In this document: positions 23,472 through 36,338 of the stretch, one piece after another | How the letters are laid out: the number at the start of each line of letters is the position of its first letter | Position numbering within the stretch: position 1 is the first letter of the stretch | Assembly (NCBI GenBank): GCA_030737835.1 | Contig: JAUJYN010000031.1 | Coordinates: forward strand, 558,001 to 622,000 | Direction: 5' to 3' | DNA: 64,000 nucleotides | Source: Acorus gramineus | Taxonomy: Eukaryota > Streptophyta > Magnoliopsida > Acorales > Acoraceae | Program-made: the position numbers and the translations under genes | The notes under the pieces: model-generated | Seen by the model: only the letters and a program-made list of their open reading frames with translations | Database searches by the model: none | Told to the model about the DNA's origin: nothing

Positions 23472-24984
23472 TGTCACGCCCCAGGGCGGCCGTCCCCGAT
23501 ACGTGGCAAATATATATAATATCAGCAGTCCATACACGAGATCAATAAAAGACTCTAAACAACATCGAAGGTAATAACACAATTAACAATGTAGCTGACA
23601 TAATATACATACATATAACGGAAGCTTAAACGACTAAGTCTGTAATTCAAAAACATATTACAGGCCATAATACATAATCAATTGTCCTGTGAGAGCCAAT
23701 ATAAAACAAAGACATCCACATACAAGTACTGTGCCCAAGCACGAGTAACAATACATACAAGGAAAAGGGGGATGCTGATGGCCTCTCACTCGCAAGACCC
23801 AAAACGCGAACGCTGCTCCGCTACTGGTGCGATGCCTCGGGGAGCTCCTCCTTCAGATCCGACTCAGCGACAATTGGAGGAAAAAGATATGCGAGGGGTG
23901 AGCCACACGCTCAATGAATGGTACAATCCATGCAACACAACTCATATTTAACCTTTAAAATCATTAAAGTCCCTAAGATGGGAGTAACTGCACAAATTGG
24001 TGGGTCGTACCGATGCCGGCCCACCACACCCTCACCCTCACCCTTTAGAGGTGACATAGGACTTTTGGGAGAGATTAGACTGCTCTACACCCTTGGTCCA
24101 CCGGTAGCCCTTTCCCCGGGTAGCCTCTACCTGGTATACTCCCATGATTAGTACGTTCCCGAATGCATCAGTAGTACCTACGGATGGGAGCCCTCTGTCA
24201 GGACAGCTTTTCCCAACCCGGGTAGTTCCTACACGGATCCAACGAAGGGAAGAAAAACAATCTACACTCACGGATACGATCCTCTTGGATCCGTCGACAA
24301 CGGTTACTAAACACTGATGAGGTAACGAATTCTCAAGAATTCCTCCAGGGCGCATAACTAAGATGCGGGGAAAAACATATTATTCATAGTGACAATTGCC
24401 AAGTATGATCCCCATAAGCGGTCATACACTTGCCTAAACTCATTAGGCAAGATTTGAGACTCAACCTAAGCATATAACGTGGATAATGAATATACAAGGA
24501 ATTCATCATGGAAGCATTTAAATATTATAATAACAAGGTTATAATATTTTCTAAGGCATGCTTACTCTTATGCTTTCCATAGATATCTAAGGGTATACTT
24601 AGGTAAGGTCGGGGTACATGCAGGAATCAAATATTATCCTAACATGGGACATGATGCATGAACAAGCATTGGTCCCTACACATGGTACTAGGATGTATAA
24701 CCCTAACATGTTAGTTCTAACATGGCATGGATGCAACCTAGCAAGCCCAATAATAACATATACATGCAAATATGGTTAATATGCAGTTATGATGCCCCAG
24801 GGGAGGGCAATGCACGTCTACGTGCATCGAACGCCTCCCAACTGGGTTGGATCGACCCACTCACCGCAACCCGGGTCGTTGCGTGACCGTTCGCCAAGAT
24901 CTGCAAGACAAGGGCATTCAATATGGTGAGTATAACTACATAAATATACATGGAATTTACTAGAAATGCCAAAGACTCGGACAA

Positions 24985-25372
24985 GCACGCATACGGGCTC
25001 GCACGCATGCGAGCACGCACGTACGCACGCAAGTCCGAGTGCCCCGACACCTACCCGAACCCTCGGGCAGCCACACACATGGCCCCCGCACGCGTACGCA
25101 CGCACGCATGCGCCCCCGCGCGCCCATCCGCGCGTCCAGGAGCGCTGCCGCGCGCGCGCGCACGCACTGCGCGTCCCACCCGGGCGCACCCGCACGCACT
25201 GCGCACCCATGCCAGCTCCTGCGCACCCTCGCGTGCACGCTCCTACGCCTGTGCGTACGCGCGTGTGCCCGCCAGCGCGCCTGACTGCGCGCGCCAGTAC
25301 CCCTCTGCGCGCGCAGACGCGCGCCCCGCGCGCGCGCCCAGACCTCTCCCACCCCCTCCACAGCCCTCTCAC
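24985..25372. repeat. GC-rich core of A4
   Basis: CpG-dense, GCGCGC-rich segment in the same position as the cores of A2, A7, A8 and A9, with little alignable sequence between copies. Confidence 0.8.
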
Positions 25373-25763
25373 ACACCCTAACCCACATGCATGGCATGCT
25401 TGAACACCCTAACAGCCCTAACAACCATTAAAACATAGATAAGGGAGGAGGAGAGCTTACCAAAGGAGGGGAAAGAAAAGGGGAGGAATTCGGGTGCTCT
25501 TGGCGCACCAAAACCACCGCAACCGCCACCACCAACACCACCACCTCCTCAGCCTTACTTGGCTGAAAATTAGGGGCAAAAAGGGAGCATGAGAGGGAGC
25601 CTAAGAGAAAGGAATCAACATCTAATAACAACAACACATGAACACACCTTTGAGTGTTCTTTCTCTTTCACTTCTCCTCTTCTTTTGCTTCTTCTTCTCC
25701 TTCTTTTTTTCCTTCAAAACACACACACACACACAAACAAGAGGGAGAGCTAGGCGTGAGAGG

Positions 25764-25770
<7 letters not shown>

Positions 25771-25810
<40 letters not shown>
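25771..25810. repeat. (GA)n microsatellite
   Basis: About 40 bp of GA repeats in the leader side of copy A4. Similar CT-rich leaders occur in other family A copies. Confidence 0.95.
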
Positions 25811-25813
<3 letters not shown>

Positions 25814-26231
25814 AAGTTTTCTCAAATGGGAGGGGGGTAATGAGAAGGGAAAAAGGGGGTGGTGACCCTAAGTGAATCTCACCCACACACATCAAAATAA
25901 CCAAAGGTTTTCTTACCTATTAAGCAAGAGGGGGGTGAGGTTACCCAAGGTTACCATAACCACCAAAATATCCCAACACTATTCCACCTAACAAACCAGA
26001 AACGACCGAAACCCAGATACGATTTGGAACTGCATAATTTTTAAAACGTTACCGGAATTCGATGAAATTTTTATGAGTAGTACAAAATGGTACCAGGACT
26101 CATAATATGCAGTTAGATTTCTAATCGGAGTACTCGAACTCACGCAGATAGCTAAAAGTCCAAAATTTTAGCGGCTCCGATCGAAAAAAGAAAAATTAGA
26201 AAATGGCCAGAAATGACCCAAATGTGACCAA

Positions 26232-27478
26232 TAAGCTAGGCCTACCCGAGTTAGGCGTGTATATGAACCGCCTGTTGGGTTATGTGCCTTGGGCTTATTT
26301 CTGCGTGAGAGTAGAGGCAACCCCTTGTGTCCGAGCGACGCAACCGTGTGAGAGTACAATAATATTCGATATTATCAATATGTGATTATCGAGAGTAGTT
26401 ATTTTCCATTGGGTTCGCTTTGCGAACATGGAGTGTTTCCTCCCAATGTCGTCCGTGTTGAAGCGGCCCGGGTTGTAGCTGTCGTGACAGAGGGCTCCCA
26501 TCCGTAGGTACTACCGATGCGTTCGGGAACGTACTGATCGTGGGAGTATACCAGGTAGAGGCAACCCGGGAGAGGGCTAACGAATGATATTGAGAGTGTG
26601 AAATCGTTCTCCCCTTCATTGGATCCAATGTAGGAACTCCCCGGTGTTGGAAAAGCTGTCCTGACAGAGGGCTCCCATCCGTAGGTACCATCGATGCGTT
26701 CGGAAGCATACTGATCGTGGGAGCATACCAAGTAGAGGCTACGCGGGGAAAGGGCTACCGGTGGACCAAGGGTGTAGAGCAGTCTAAGTCTCTTCCAAAA
26801 GTCCTATGTCACCTCTAAAGGGTGAGGATGAGGTGAAGACACGTCGCCGCGTGACCCATTCATTTTTCGTCCGTTCCCATAGTTGTTGGGTGCGGTTGTG
26901 TGTTGATGTTCAAAGACATCGTTGGGCAGTTATCTTGATGTAGATGATCCAGTAGTGTTGTGTAGACCAGTAATTCCGTGTCTCTTTGACCAATGTTATG
27001 ATCTTTCTCCAAAAGTCCCAAGAGTCTCGCTCCGGGAGTGAGGGTGAGGTTGGTGATCTAGTAGAGTTGTGTAGACCAGTAATTCCGCGTCTCTTCGACC
27101 AACGGTACGCGCCGTCGCGTGACCTTGTTATCCATTGGGTTTCCACCCATGTTTTCCTGGAAGGAAATTTCCTTAACATTGAACTGTTGTAAAGGTGATT
27201 GGTTTCCAGCCACTCACTGAGCTTGTAGCTCACCCCTCGCATACTGTTTCTTTTCAGGGGCAGTGTTGGGCGTGGAGCTGGAGCTTCCCTGTGGCGTTGT
27301 CTTATGTGCGTGGAGCGTTCCGTTCGGCGGGTGGCAAGTGCGAGGTTGTTAGTAGTCTTAGAGTCATTTTATGTATTGATAAATCGTGCATGTGGCACAA
27401 CCCCAGGTTGTATTTTATTTGAACAAGACTTGGCTATCACAGGACAGTGATTGTGTACTCATGTTTGTAGTTAACATT
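26232..27478 (+). mobile_element. Family A repeat, copy A3, 3' part (truncated)
   Basis: Colinear with A1 from about 12690 (shared GGGTTCGCTTTGCGAA and CTACC...GTAGAGGC modules). It carries the conserved CTCACCCCTCGCATA before an acceptor TTTTCAG at 27257. About 150 bp expected between 23471 and 26232 is missing. The last ~200 bp of the family, including GGGCGTGACA, is also missing after about 27478. Confidence 0.7.
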
Positions 27479-28274
27479 TTTTTTTTAAATTTTCATATAC
27501 TACTATAATGCATTATACATGACAATACATTACATTATCACAGTATATTTATGATTCTTTATAATTATTAGAAAATCGCTTCTAAAAGCTGAATTATATG
27601 TATCGGCCACCACTCTGTACGTATAGATTTGTTGTTTCGGCGGATGCTCTAGCAAAGGCAGCTCGAGTTTTACAAAGAACAGTCCACTGTGTGGGGTCGG
27701 AGAATCGCTTATGCCACCACATTTTTAGGGCCTCTTTGTCCCTGCAATGGACATCTTGGCCAGCTTGTAAACACTTTTTGTTTTCTAATAATTAAATATA
27801 AATACTTTTGAATGTGCATGTACTGTATCCGAGGGTTCTACAAAAAATTCAAATCGCAAAGCTATTCTCCCTGAAATTCCCACCATCTCCAACTTTTCAT
27901 AAATAAAAAAAAAAAGAGAATCCCAGAAGCAAGGACCCCATGCTTTTCTGTCTTTCTCACGGTAGCCGGTGTCCCCATCCATGGTTTTGTTTAAGGGGGA
28001 AATTAAAATTATTTTTAAGTTCACAGAATATTTATATTTATTTTTAAATCATCAAAATAGTTGAAGTATTATATTTGAATATTTTCATCTGACGAAGGTT
28101 AAATTTAATGATAAACATTATAATTTTTCATCATGTCACAATATAATAACATCATAATAAAAAAATCAACAATGTACAAAACCCATTGTAGACAAGAAAA
28201 AAAAAATCAAAGTCAAAGTCAAACCTGCTATTGTGCCAAAACGGCTCTGCTGTAGAGAAGTTCACTAACACCCG
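27479..28274 (+). other. AT-rich stretch with a possible RNase H scrap
   Basis: At about 27619-27700 the frame reads RFVVSADALAKAARVLQ, which resembles the ADALAKAA motif ending LINE-type RNase H domains. It is too short to assign. The rest is AT-rich with no gene. Confidence 0.3.
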
Positions 28275-28540
28275 AAGAAGAAAAAGAAGTGGTGAAAATC
28301 CAAGTGGGAGAAATACAAATTCTACGAGGATTCCATATTCTTCTTAAAGAACATATTCGCTCTATTCATGAAGGAGAAAGTTCATAGAAATGAAGATCAA
28401 TAAAAATAACTTCAAATCAAATCTCAAATCAAGGAATTCGAGAAGGATGAAAAGCAAAGCACTGCTAATCCTAAACAACAAGGCCCAAAAAGCCAAAAAA
28501 ATCACGCACTGCAAGCCTCTCTTTCTTTCAGATTTCCACC
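28275..28540 (+). mobile_element. Family B LTR remnant, left piece
   Basis: Reverse-complement match to 1030-1400 of the LTR at 900-2007 (shared segments such as TCATGAAGGAGAAAGT, CCTAAACAACAAGGC and ATCACGCAC). Interrupted at 28540 by A5. Confidence 0.7.
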
Positions 28541-31500
28541 TGTCACGCCCCAGGGCGGCCGTCCCCGAGACGTGGCAATAATAAAATATCAGCTATCAAT
28601 ACCTAAGGTCAATAAAGACTCCAACAACAACACACAAGGTGGCAAAGCAAGGATAATGATAACTGACTGAAAAGCGGAAGCATAATATATAAACAATGTC
28701 TGTAAATCAAAAATATTATTTCAGACTCGAAACACAATCACTGTCCTGTGAGAGCCAAGTCTAGACCAAAGAAAATACAATCTGTGCCACATGCACGATT
28801 TACAATACATACAATGACTCTAGGACTGCTGACAGCCTCGCACTCGCCACCCGCCGGAAGAACGCTCCACGCCCATAAGACCACGCCACAGGAAAGCTCC
28901 AGCTCCACGCCCAACAGTGCCCCTGAAAAGAAACAGTATGCGAGGGGTGAGCTAGCCTACAAGCTCAGCGAGTGGCTGGAAACCAATCACCATACAACAG
29001 TTCAATACATAAACAATTCCCTTTAAAGGTAAACATGGGTGGAAACCCATGGATAACAGGGTCACGCTGCGGCGCGACCAACCTCACCCTCACCCTCACT
29101 CCCAGAGGGAGACTCTTGGGACTTTTGGGGAGAGACCATACCGTTGGTCAAGGAGACCCGGGATTACTGGTCCACACAACACTACTGGATCACAAACCTC
29201 ACCCTCACCCTCACTCCCGGAGGGAGACTCTTGGGACTCTTGGGGAGAGACCATACCGTTGGTCGAGGAGACCCGGGATTACTGGTCTACGCAACACTAC
29301 TGGATCATCTACATCGAGATAACTGCCCAACGATGTCTTTAAACATCGATACGAGACCGGACCCAACAACTATGGGAACGGACGAACAACAAATGGGTCA
29401 CGAGGCGACGTGTCTTCACCTCATCCTCACCCTCACTCCCGGAGGGAGACTCTTGGGACTTTTGGAAGAGACTTAGACTGCTCTACACCCTTGGTCCACC
29501 GGTAGCCCTTTCCCCACGTAGCCTCTACCTGGTATACTCCCACGATCAGTACGCTTCCGAACGCATCGGTGGTACCTACGGATGGGAGCCCTCTGTCAGG
29601 ACAGCTTTTCCAACGCCGGGGAGTTCCTACATCGGATCCAACGAAGGGGAGAATGATTCCACGCTCGCAATATCATTCGTTAGCCCTCTCCCGGGTAGCC
29701 TCTACCTGGTACACTCCCACGATCAGTACGCTCCCGAACGCATTGGTGGTACCTACGGATGGGAGCCCTCTGTCAGGACAGCTACAACCCAGGCCTCTTC
29801 AACACAGACGACATTGGGAGTAAACATTCCATGTTCGCAAAGCGAACCCAATGGAAAAACACTACACTCGATAATCACATATCGATGATAGCGAACACTA
29901 TTGTACTCCCACACGGTTGCGTCGCTCGGACACAGGGGGGTGTCACGCCCCAACTACCGGCTTAACAATCCAATAAGATAATGAATTCTCCTGAATTCCA
30001 AACGAGTGCATCGCTTGGATGCACGGGGCGATTACATCGCTAGCGCTCTAACTAATAAGGTACAACCCGACAGCGGGTCATACTCACGCCTATTCCAGAT
30101 AGGCCTAATCAGCTTTTAACATGCGCATATAAATATATCCAGGAGAATTTTATATCAACTATGTGCATGAACCATATGCACAATCATCTAATAATTATAG
30201 GGACACTCCCTAACATGGATTTACATCATAATAATTCATACAACATGCATACATGGTCATTAATCACATAAACATACAAAATATACTCTAACATCCGTTG
30301 GATATCGCCAACTTAAAAGAAAGGGGCAAGCGCGATCTCGCGCACTAACAGGTGCATGCCAATATTTCAAACGAACCTGAGTCGAGTAGGAAATCGCATC
30401 TACTTACTCAGTTCGTTCAGAGGGAGAGGGCGGGGGAGATCATCATCTCATGAAGCTGGTCATAGCTTTGCCCCATTAGCATGGGCGCAACAACTACACC
30501 ACGCCCTCGAGTCTTATCGCAAGGGAATATTAGGCAGGTGCCCGTTATTAACCCAGACTTAATCATGTTCAATATTCCAATTAATATGGTAGGAGTAGTA
30601 TTACAATACTACCTAAGGCATGCCATATTCTATACATCCATACACATTACCAAAAATACATGCCCATACTAGAGGGGCTCATGCAACACAATCATTCATA
30701 CATAGATACAATACATGTATATAAGCCTAGCATGCGAGATATCTACATATTATAGCTTAAGCATGGCCATACTACTTATCTACACAAGTAGTATAGCTAG
30801 GGGGGCCCATCGATGAGCGACGCGCGACTACGCGCGTCGAGCGCATCCCGAGGGGGGGGGATTGGATCGAACCACTCACAGATACCCGGATCGTCGCGCG
30901 TCCGGTCTACGAGATCTGCAAAACACAACCAATGATCCAATTTTTAAATATGGAACCTCCTATCACACATATAAGCCTACTTCATGAAGGCCCTAGCCCT
31001 TGATACTTCCATATTATCACCCAAAACACATGCAAACAACTCCTTGACACTCAACCAAGCAAAACTGCCAAACCTGCTGCAACCAGCCCTACTAATTGGT
31101 CTCCACAGCACCCAATACACTTCCAACAATTATGAAATAAATCATGCACATTCTCTGATATGCGGGGATCATAATTCATGAAGATATTAGAACCTAATTT
31201 TGCCTCTACAAGCCCGAAACAAATTATTTCCAGAAGCAGGTCAATTCCTACGCGAATCTGGACAGGCCATGCAAAACTGGTTCTAACTTACACCACAGAT
31301 ATCATAAAAACCCCAAATTTCATATATAACAACTAGACACATAGATGATAAAATCATAAGAAGACATAATCCTAAAAATATGCCTCTAAATACTAGATTC
31401 ACTGAGATCTTTAAGAGACAGTGAGCTGCCTTACCGAAACAGGGGAGGGAAATGGGGAGATGCGGGGTTATCGACACACCCACGACCACCTCAACCACCA

Positions 31501-32221
31501 CCACCACTACCACCATCTCTTCAGCCTCTCCACCAGCCCTTCTTGGCTGAAAAACAGAGGAAAACATGAGGGGAGGCATGAGAGGGTTGGAGATGGAGAA
31601 GGGAAAGAAACAACACATACACACACACAAACTCACCCTAGCTAGATCATCCCTTCATACACTATTCATCTTCTCCTTCACCTTCTCCTTCCTTTGCTTC
31701 TTCCTCCTCCTTCTCCACACACAAAGAGAGGAAAAAGAGACCAAGAGAGGGAGAGAAAGAGATCCACGAAATGGGAGAGAGGGGAGAGAGAGAGAGGGCA
31801 AAATGGTCATTTTCATGCCCAAATAGTGTTTTGGGGTGACCATAAGGGGGTGGTGAGGTTAGGGTTAGGCTCACCCTCACTCAACCACTTATTTTTGCTT
31901 TATTGGGAAGCGTGCGGAGAAGCACCACACACTCGAAAATATCTCGCCCACCGAAACCCAGTAACAGCCAAACCCGGATGCGATTCAGAACTGCATATTT
32001 TTCAAAACATTACCGGAATTCGATGAAATTTTTATGGGTAGTACTAAACGGTACTAGGACCCATAATATGCAGTTAGATTTTCAATTAGAGTGCTCTAAC
32101 TCCCGTAGGTGGCTAAAAGCCAAAATTTTAACGGCTCCGATCGAAAAATTAAAAAGGCACTGAATGACCCAGAAGTGACCAAGGCTTAACCGAAATGGCT
32201 CCAAATGACACAGGCATAACA
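28541..32221 (-). mobile_element. Family A repeat, copy A5, complete with target duplication
   Basis: Both ends are intact: TGTCACGCCCCAGGG at 28541 and GACACAGGCATAACA at 32221, flanked on each side by CCACC (28536-28540 and 32222-32226). 3681 bp. It has a 36-nt block at 30880-30915 and an AT-rich rather than GC-rich intron-like interval. An internal TGTCACGCCCC at 29941 looks like a second family terminus. No element ORF. Confidence 0.9.
29040..29480 (-). repeat. Divergent G4-type tandem units in A5
   Basis: Three units of about 110-190 bp. Each has CACCCTCACCCTCAC (G-tracts on the minus strand) followed by CTCTTGGGACT and a GGTCCACACAACACTACTGG-like segment. They correspond to the arrays in A2 and A9 but have longer spacers. 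Confidence 0.7.
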
Positions 32222-32388
32222 CCACCAAACTTGTAAAATCCCTGAAATTGTAATTCTCAAGAAACTCTTAAAATGATATTGAGGATTAGAGGATTAAAGA
32301 GATCGAGTTGTACCCACTTTTTCTTATGTATTGATTGCTCTCCGAGCATATCATTTAAAATTTATAAGGCGCATTTTTATTCGGTACA
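32222..32388 (+). mobile_element. Family B LTR remnant, right piece
   Basis: Continues the remnant after A5. It matches the reverse complement of about 900-1060 (TTGTAATTCTC, GATCGAGTTGTACCCAC, GCTCTCCGAGCATATCAT) and ends TTCGGTACA at 32388, equivalent to the LTR end at 900. No primer-binding site follows, so it is a solo or truncated LTR. Confidence 0.7.
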
Positions 32389-32624
32389 TCCATCAATAAA
32401 TTATACAAATGGTTTAACAATATACACAAATTGTCCTAAGTGGTCATATCACAACGGTTCAGAGCTTACTTGTGTTATGGGTAGTCTTGGATTTGAGTCT
32501 TGGCGCTGGCTTACCCACTTGTTTGTTGGCAATTATTTGAAAGAATTTTTCGTGGGACCGAGGCAAACAGGCGGAGGTAGCATTCCCAGCTCGACCGTAA
32601 GGTCAGCCACGAGGGGTCCCTCTG

Positions 32625-32659
<35 letters not shown>

Positions 32660-32660
<1 letters not shown>

Positions 32661-33532
32661 GGGCGATGGGATGCGGACGTGCGACCGTGCATCCCATCGT
32701 GCGCCCGTGACATCGACCGTGCGATCGCTGCTCTCGCGATCACACGGTCCGTATTTTTTTTTAAAAAAAAAAACAAAAACAGGGGACATCTCAGGGTGAC
32801 CCTATCATCTGTCTCTCCCTCTGTCTCTCTCTCTCTCTCTCTCTCACACAACATATTTTCAGATCTGAAAATCGGTCCCAATCGACGACCGCCCGTTGTC
32901 CCCCTTGCGACCCCCCATCGACGACCACCTTGCGACCCCATCGACGACCCCCGATTTTCTCTCCCAATCTCTCTCGTCTTTTCTCAACTCAAAAAAGCAC
33001 ATACAAACCCCTGTGACCGACCACCCGCAACCACCCGTCGATCGCCTGCGTCCGACCATCCACGACCACCGCCGTCCACTCGCGACGGTCCCCGACCACC
33101 TGCAACCACCTCTCGTCGACTACCCGCAAGAAACCCCGATTCCAGGTTCCTCTCTCCCTCTGGGTTTTCATTTTTTAAGATGATTAGGGTTTCTCATCTA
33201 GGTTTATGATGATTAAAGGTTTTTCATTTAGGTTTCTAGTGATTAGGGGTTTTGAAGATAGGGTTTGTAATGGGTTTTGAAGATGATTTTTTGAGGAATT
33301 TTTTCAGATGATTTTTCCATGATTGATTTTTTAAAAAAACTTTAGGGTTTCTATAAATCTATAGTTCGTGTGATTTTATCAATTGGGAGTTGGTCTAGAT
33401 AGAATTATGAACAATTATGATTCCACAAGCTCTCAACCAGACATCAATACTCTGCTGGTTAGTGCTGAATTATTTGTAATCCAACTAATCAGGAGAAGAG
33501 AGTCATAGTTAAAATTATTTGGTTAATTAAGA
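32660..33532 (+). repeat. Left terminal inverted repeat of M, outer segment
   Basis: Matches the inverse of 49284-50157. It includes CT-rich and CGACGACC-rich parts, a run of AGGGTTT motifs and TATAAATC near 33353. The apparent frames are repetitive and mirrored in the other arm. A6 interrupts it at 33532. Confidence 0.85.
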
Positions 33533-35629
33533 TGTCACGCCCCAGGGCGGCCGTCCCCGGGACGCGGCAAGTGTATATATGATATCAGTAGTCTATACAG
33601 GAGGTCAATAACATACTCTAAACAACACCAAAAATGACAACACAGACAAAAGCAAGGCTGACATGATATATACACAAATAGCGGAAGCTAAAAGACTGAG
33701 TCTGTAATTCAAAAACATATTACAGACTTGATACATAATCAACTGTCCTGTGAGAGCCAATATATATACAATGACATCCAAATATTATACAAACGTGTGC
33801 CCAAGCACAGAATACAATACATACAATCAAAAAGGGATGCTGATAGCCTCTAACACTCGCGGAATGTGGCGCTGCTCCGCTACTGCTGAAGTCCCTCGGG
33901 AAGCTCCTCCTGCAGATCCGACTCAGATAACACTGGAGAAAAATTATGCGAGGGGTGAGCCACACGCTCAGTGAATAGCACAACCCATGCATCACAATTC
34001 ATATTAACCATAAATAATTATTCACAGCCTCAAAGTGGCAGGAACTACACAATCTAGTGGATCGCTACATCGTCGACCCACCACACCCTCACCCTCACCC
34101 TCCAACAGGTGACAATAGGATATTGGGACTGACTAGGCTGTTAATCACCCTTAGTCCACCGATAGTCTCTCCTCCACTCCGTAGGCCGCCTGGTCTACCC
34201 CCACAATTCAGCACAGTCCGAAACCAAATCAGGAGGTGCCTACTGATGGGAGCCCTCTGTCAGGAAGGCCTGTCTAACGCTGAGGCAGTCTCTATACGGA
34301 TCCAACGAAGGGAACAGAAACAGCCTATCCACACGTATACGATCCACTTGGATCCGCGGAATTCCTTAACTGGAAAAAGAAACCTTTGGAGGGCACCATG
34401 AGGTCCCGATATAGCATATCCCGACAACCAAACAAGGAACACGGAGTACCCTAGCCAGCCTGCCCTGCCTGCCTGCCTGCGCCTGCCTGCCTGCGCGCGC
34501 CGCTGAGCCCGCATGCACCCGAGCCAACCCTACCACCCTCAACCGCCTCCAACAGCCCCCTCCAACTCCCCAACACCCATACACACCCAAAAACCCTTCC
34601 TAACTTCATCTAAACAAGAAAAGGAAGGAAAGGAAACTCACCCAAGGAGAGGAAGGAAAGAGGAGGAAGAACGGGTGCTCTTCGCGCACCGATTTGCCAC
34701 CTCCAAGACTGCCACCACCTAGATCTCCACTCAGCCTAAGAGGGGCTGAAAACAGAGGAGAAGAGGGTCCATAAGAGGAGGAAAAACAAAAGGAAATGAA
34801 GATCCCAGACCATAGGAAGATAGATCGGGTCCTCACCTTCCTTTTCTCCTTCTAGGGTTTTTCATGTTATATTTGTGTCACTTTTAACCTGCTGGTAACC
34901 GTTGGAGCGTCCTGGCAGTTTTTAAAATTTTTAGGGTTTTCGATCGGAACCGCTAAATTTTTGGACAGTTAGCTATCGTCCTGAGCTAGAGGACTCCGAT
35001 TGGAAATCTAACTGCATATTTGGTGTCCTGGTGCCATTTTAGACCTCTCACGAAAATTTCATCGAATTCCGGCATCGTTTGCAAAAATTTCGCAGTTCCG
35101 GGGCGTATCCGGGTTTTTAAGTCGCGCTCTACTTAAAAGGAATCAAAAATATCTAAACACTATTCATCATCTTCCCGACTTGCTCTCTCTCTCTCCTCTC
35201 CTCCGTTTTTCTTCCGTTTGAGCCCCCTACACCCCTCAAAACCAAAAACCTAAAGCACGGGAAGTGTAGATCGGGTCCCGATCTACGCTCCGGTGTCTTC
35301 AAATCCGAATTCTGACGATCCTAGCCTCCCCGACCTCCCCTCTCTCTCCTCTGTTTCGAGCCAAATCGAGGGCCGTGATAGATCGGGGCGTGAAAAGGCT
35401 TTTGGGAAGGGTTTCGGCGCGTGGAGATCCACCGGACGCCTCTTCCTCCCCTCGGTAAGCCTCCTTTCCCTCTTTTTTCTTGTCTAGATGATTGCTAGGG
35501 GGGGTTTTGTGGTTGGGAGGTGGTCGGTGGCAGTGGGGGTCATCGGAGGGTGGTCGAAGGTGGTTGGAGGTGGTCGGCGGCAGTGTGAGGGGTGGTTGGT
35601 GGTGCTCGGGCTGGTGGGAGCGTCCTCGG

Positions 35630-36195
35630 GCGCAGGCAGCAGCGGCAGCGACCCAGGCGGCGCGCAGGCCGGGCGCGCGCGGGCACGCGCGCGTGCATGC
35701 GCGGGCGTGCGTGCGCGCGGCGTTCGCGCGAGTGCGCGCGGGTCTGGTGCGGGGAGCTGCTCGGGCGGCTGTGCGCAGAGCTGGCCGTGCTGTGCTGGTC
35801 GTGCGGGCTGGTGCTGGGCGAGCTGGGCGGCTGGTGCTGGGCGGGCTGGTGCGCGGGGAGCAGGTCGCGCGGGTGCGAGGTGGTGGCTGAGGCAGCGGAG
35901 GTGCGCGCGGGGCGAGGAGGCGCGCGCGAGGCGTGCGCGGGGCGCGGCAAGGAAGGGATGGTGTGCGCGGGGGCGAGGCGCCGCGCGCGGGGGCGTGCGG
36001 GGTGCTCGCGGGCCAGCGCACGGCGTGCGGGGCGCGTGCGGGCTGCCGCGGCTGGGCTCGGTGGACGCACGGAGCCCCGGGCGGTGCGCGGAGTGCGCGG
36101 GCTGAGGCACGGCGGCGCGTCCGGGCGGTCGGGTGGCCGTGCGGGTGGTGGCCGGCCGTGCGGGTGGTTGTCGGAGTGCTCGGGCTAGCGTGCGT
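35630..36195. repeat. GC-rich core of A7
   Basis: CpG-dense segment between the donor at 35455 and the acceptor at 36302. Frames of up to 303 codons on either strand arise from composition only. Confidence 0.85.
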
Positions 36196-36302
36196 GCGGG
36201 TCGTATGCACGTTTGCCCGAGTGTTGGGAGTTTAATTATGGGTTTATGTATTTTGTAGTATTTATGGATTTTAACTCACCATATTGATTGTCTGTCTTGC
36301 AG

Positions 36303-36338
36303 ATCTAGACGGACGGTCGCGCGACGACCCCGATTCTG
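36303..36338 (+). other. 36-nt splice-bounded block in A7
   Basis: Preceded by GTCTTGCAG and followed by GTGAGTGGG. In one frame it reads LDGRSRDDPDS. The same block is at 40421-40456 (A8) and 24865-24900 (A4) on the minus strand. Confidence 0.6.

Larger units (their letters stand above)
23472..26231 (-). mobile_element. Family A repeat, copy A4, inserted in A3
   Basis: Read on the minus strand it ends GGGGCGTGACA (23472). The 36-nt block is at 24865-24900 and one G4 unit near 24000-24075. Its promoter-side end stops at 26231, about 40 bp short of the family terminus seen at 32221, and A3 resumes directly. No target duplication is visible (GTATA against TAAGC), so a deletion probably removed this junction. 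Confidence 0.8.

Noticed and set aside
32679..33209. Pro/Arg-rich frame in the left arm of M, with a mirrored copy at 49670-49957
   Set aside because: The pair is simply the two inverted repeats; no start context, no domain, and CGACGACC-type repetition explains it.
35299..36210. 303-codon minus-strand frame in the A7 core
   Set aside because: Same composition effect; it crosses the splice-bounded core and has no counterpart in A8 or A9.
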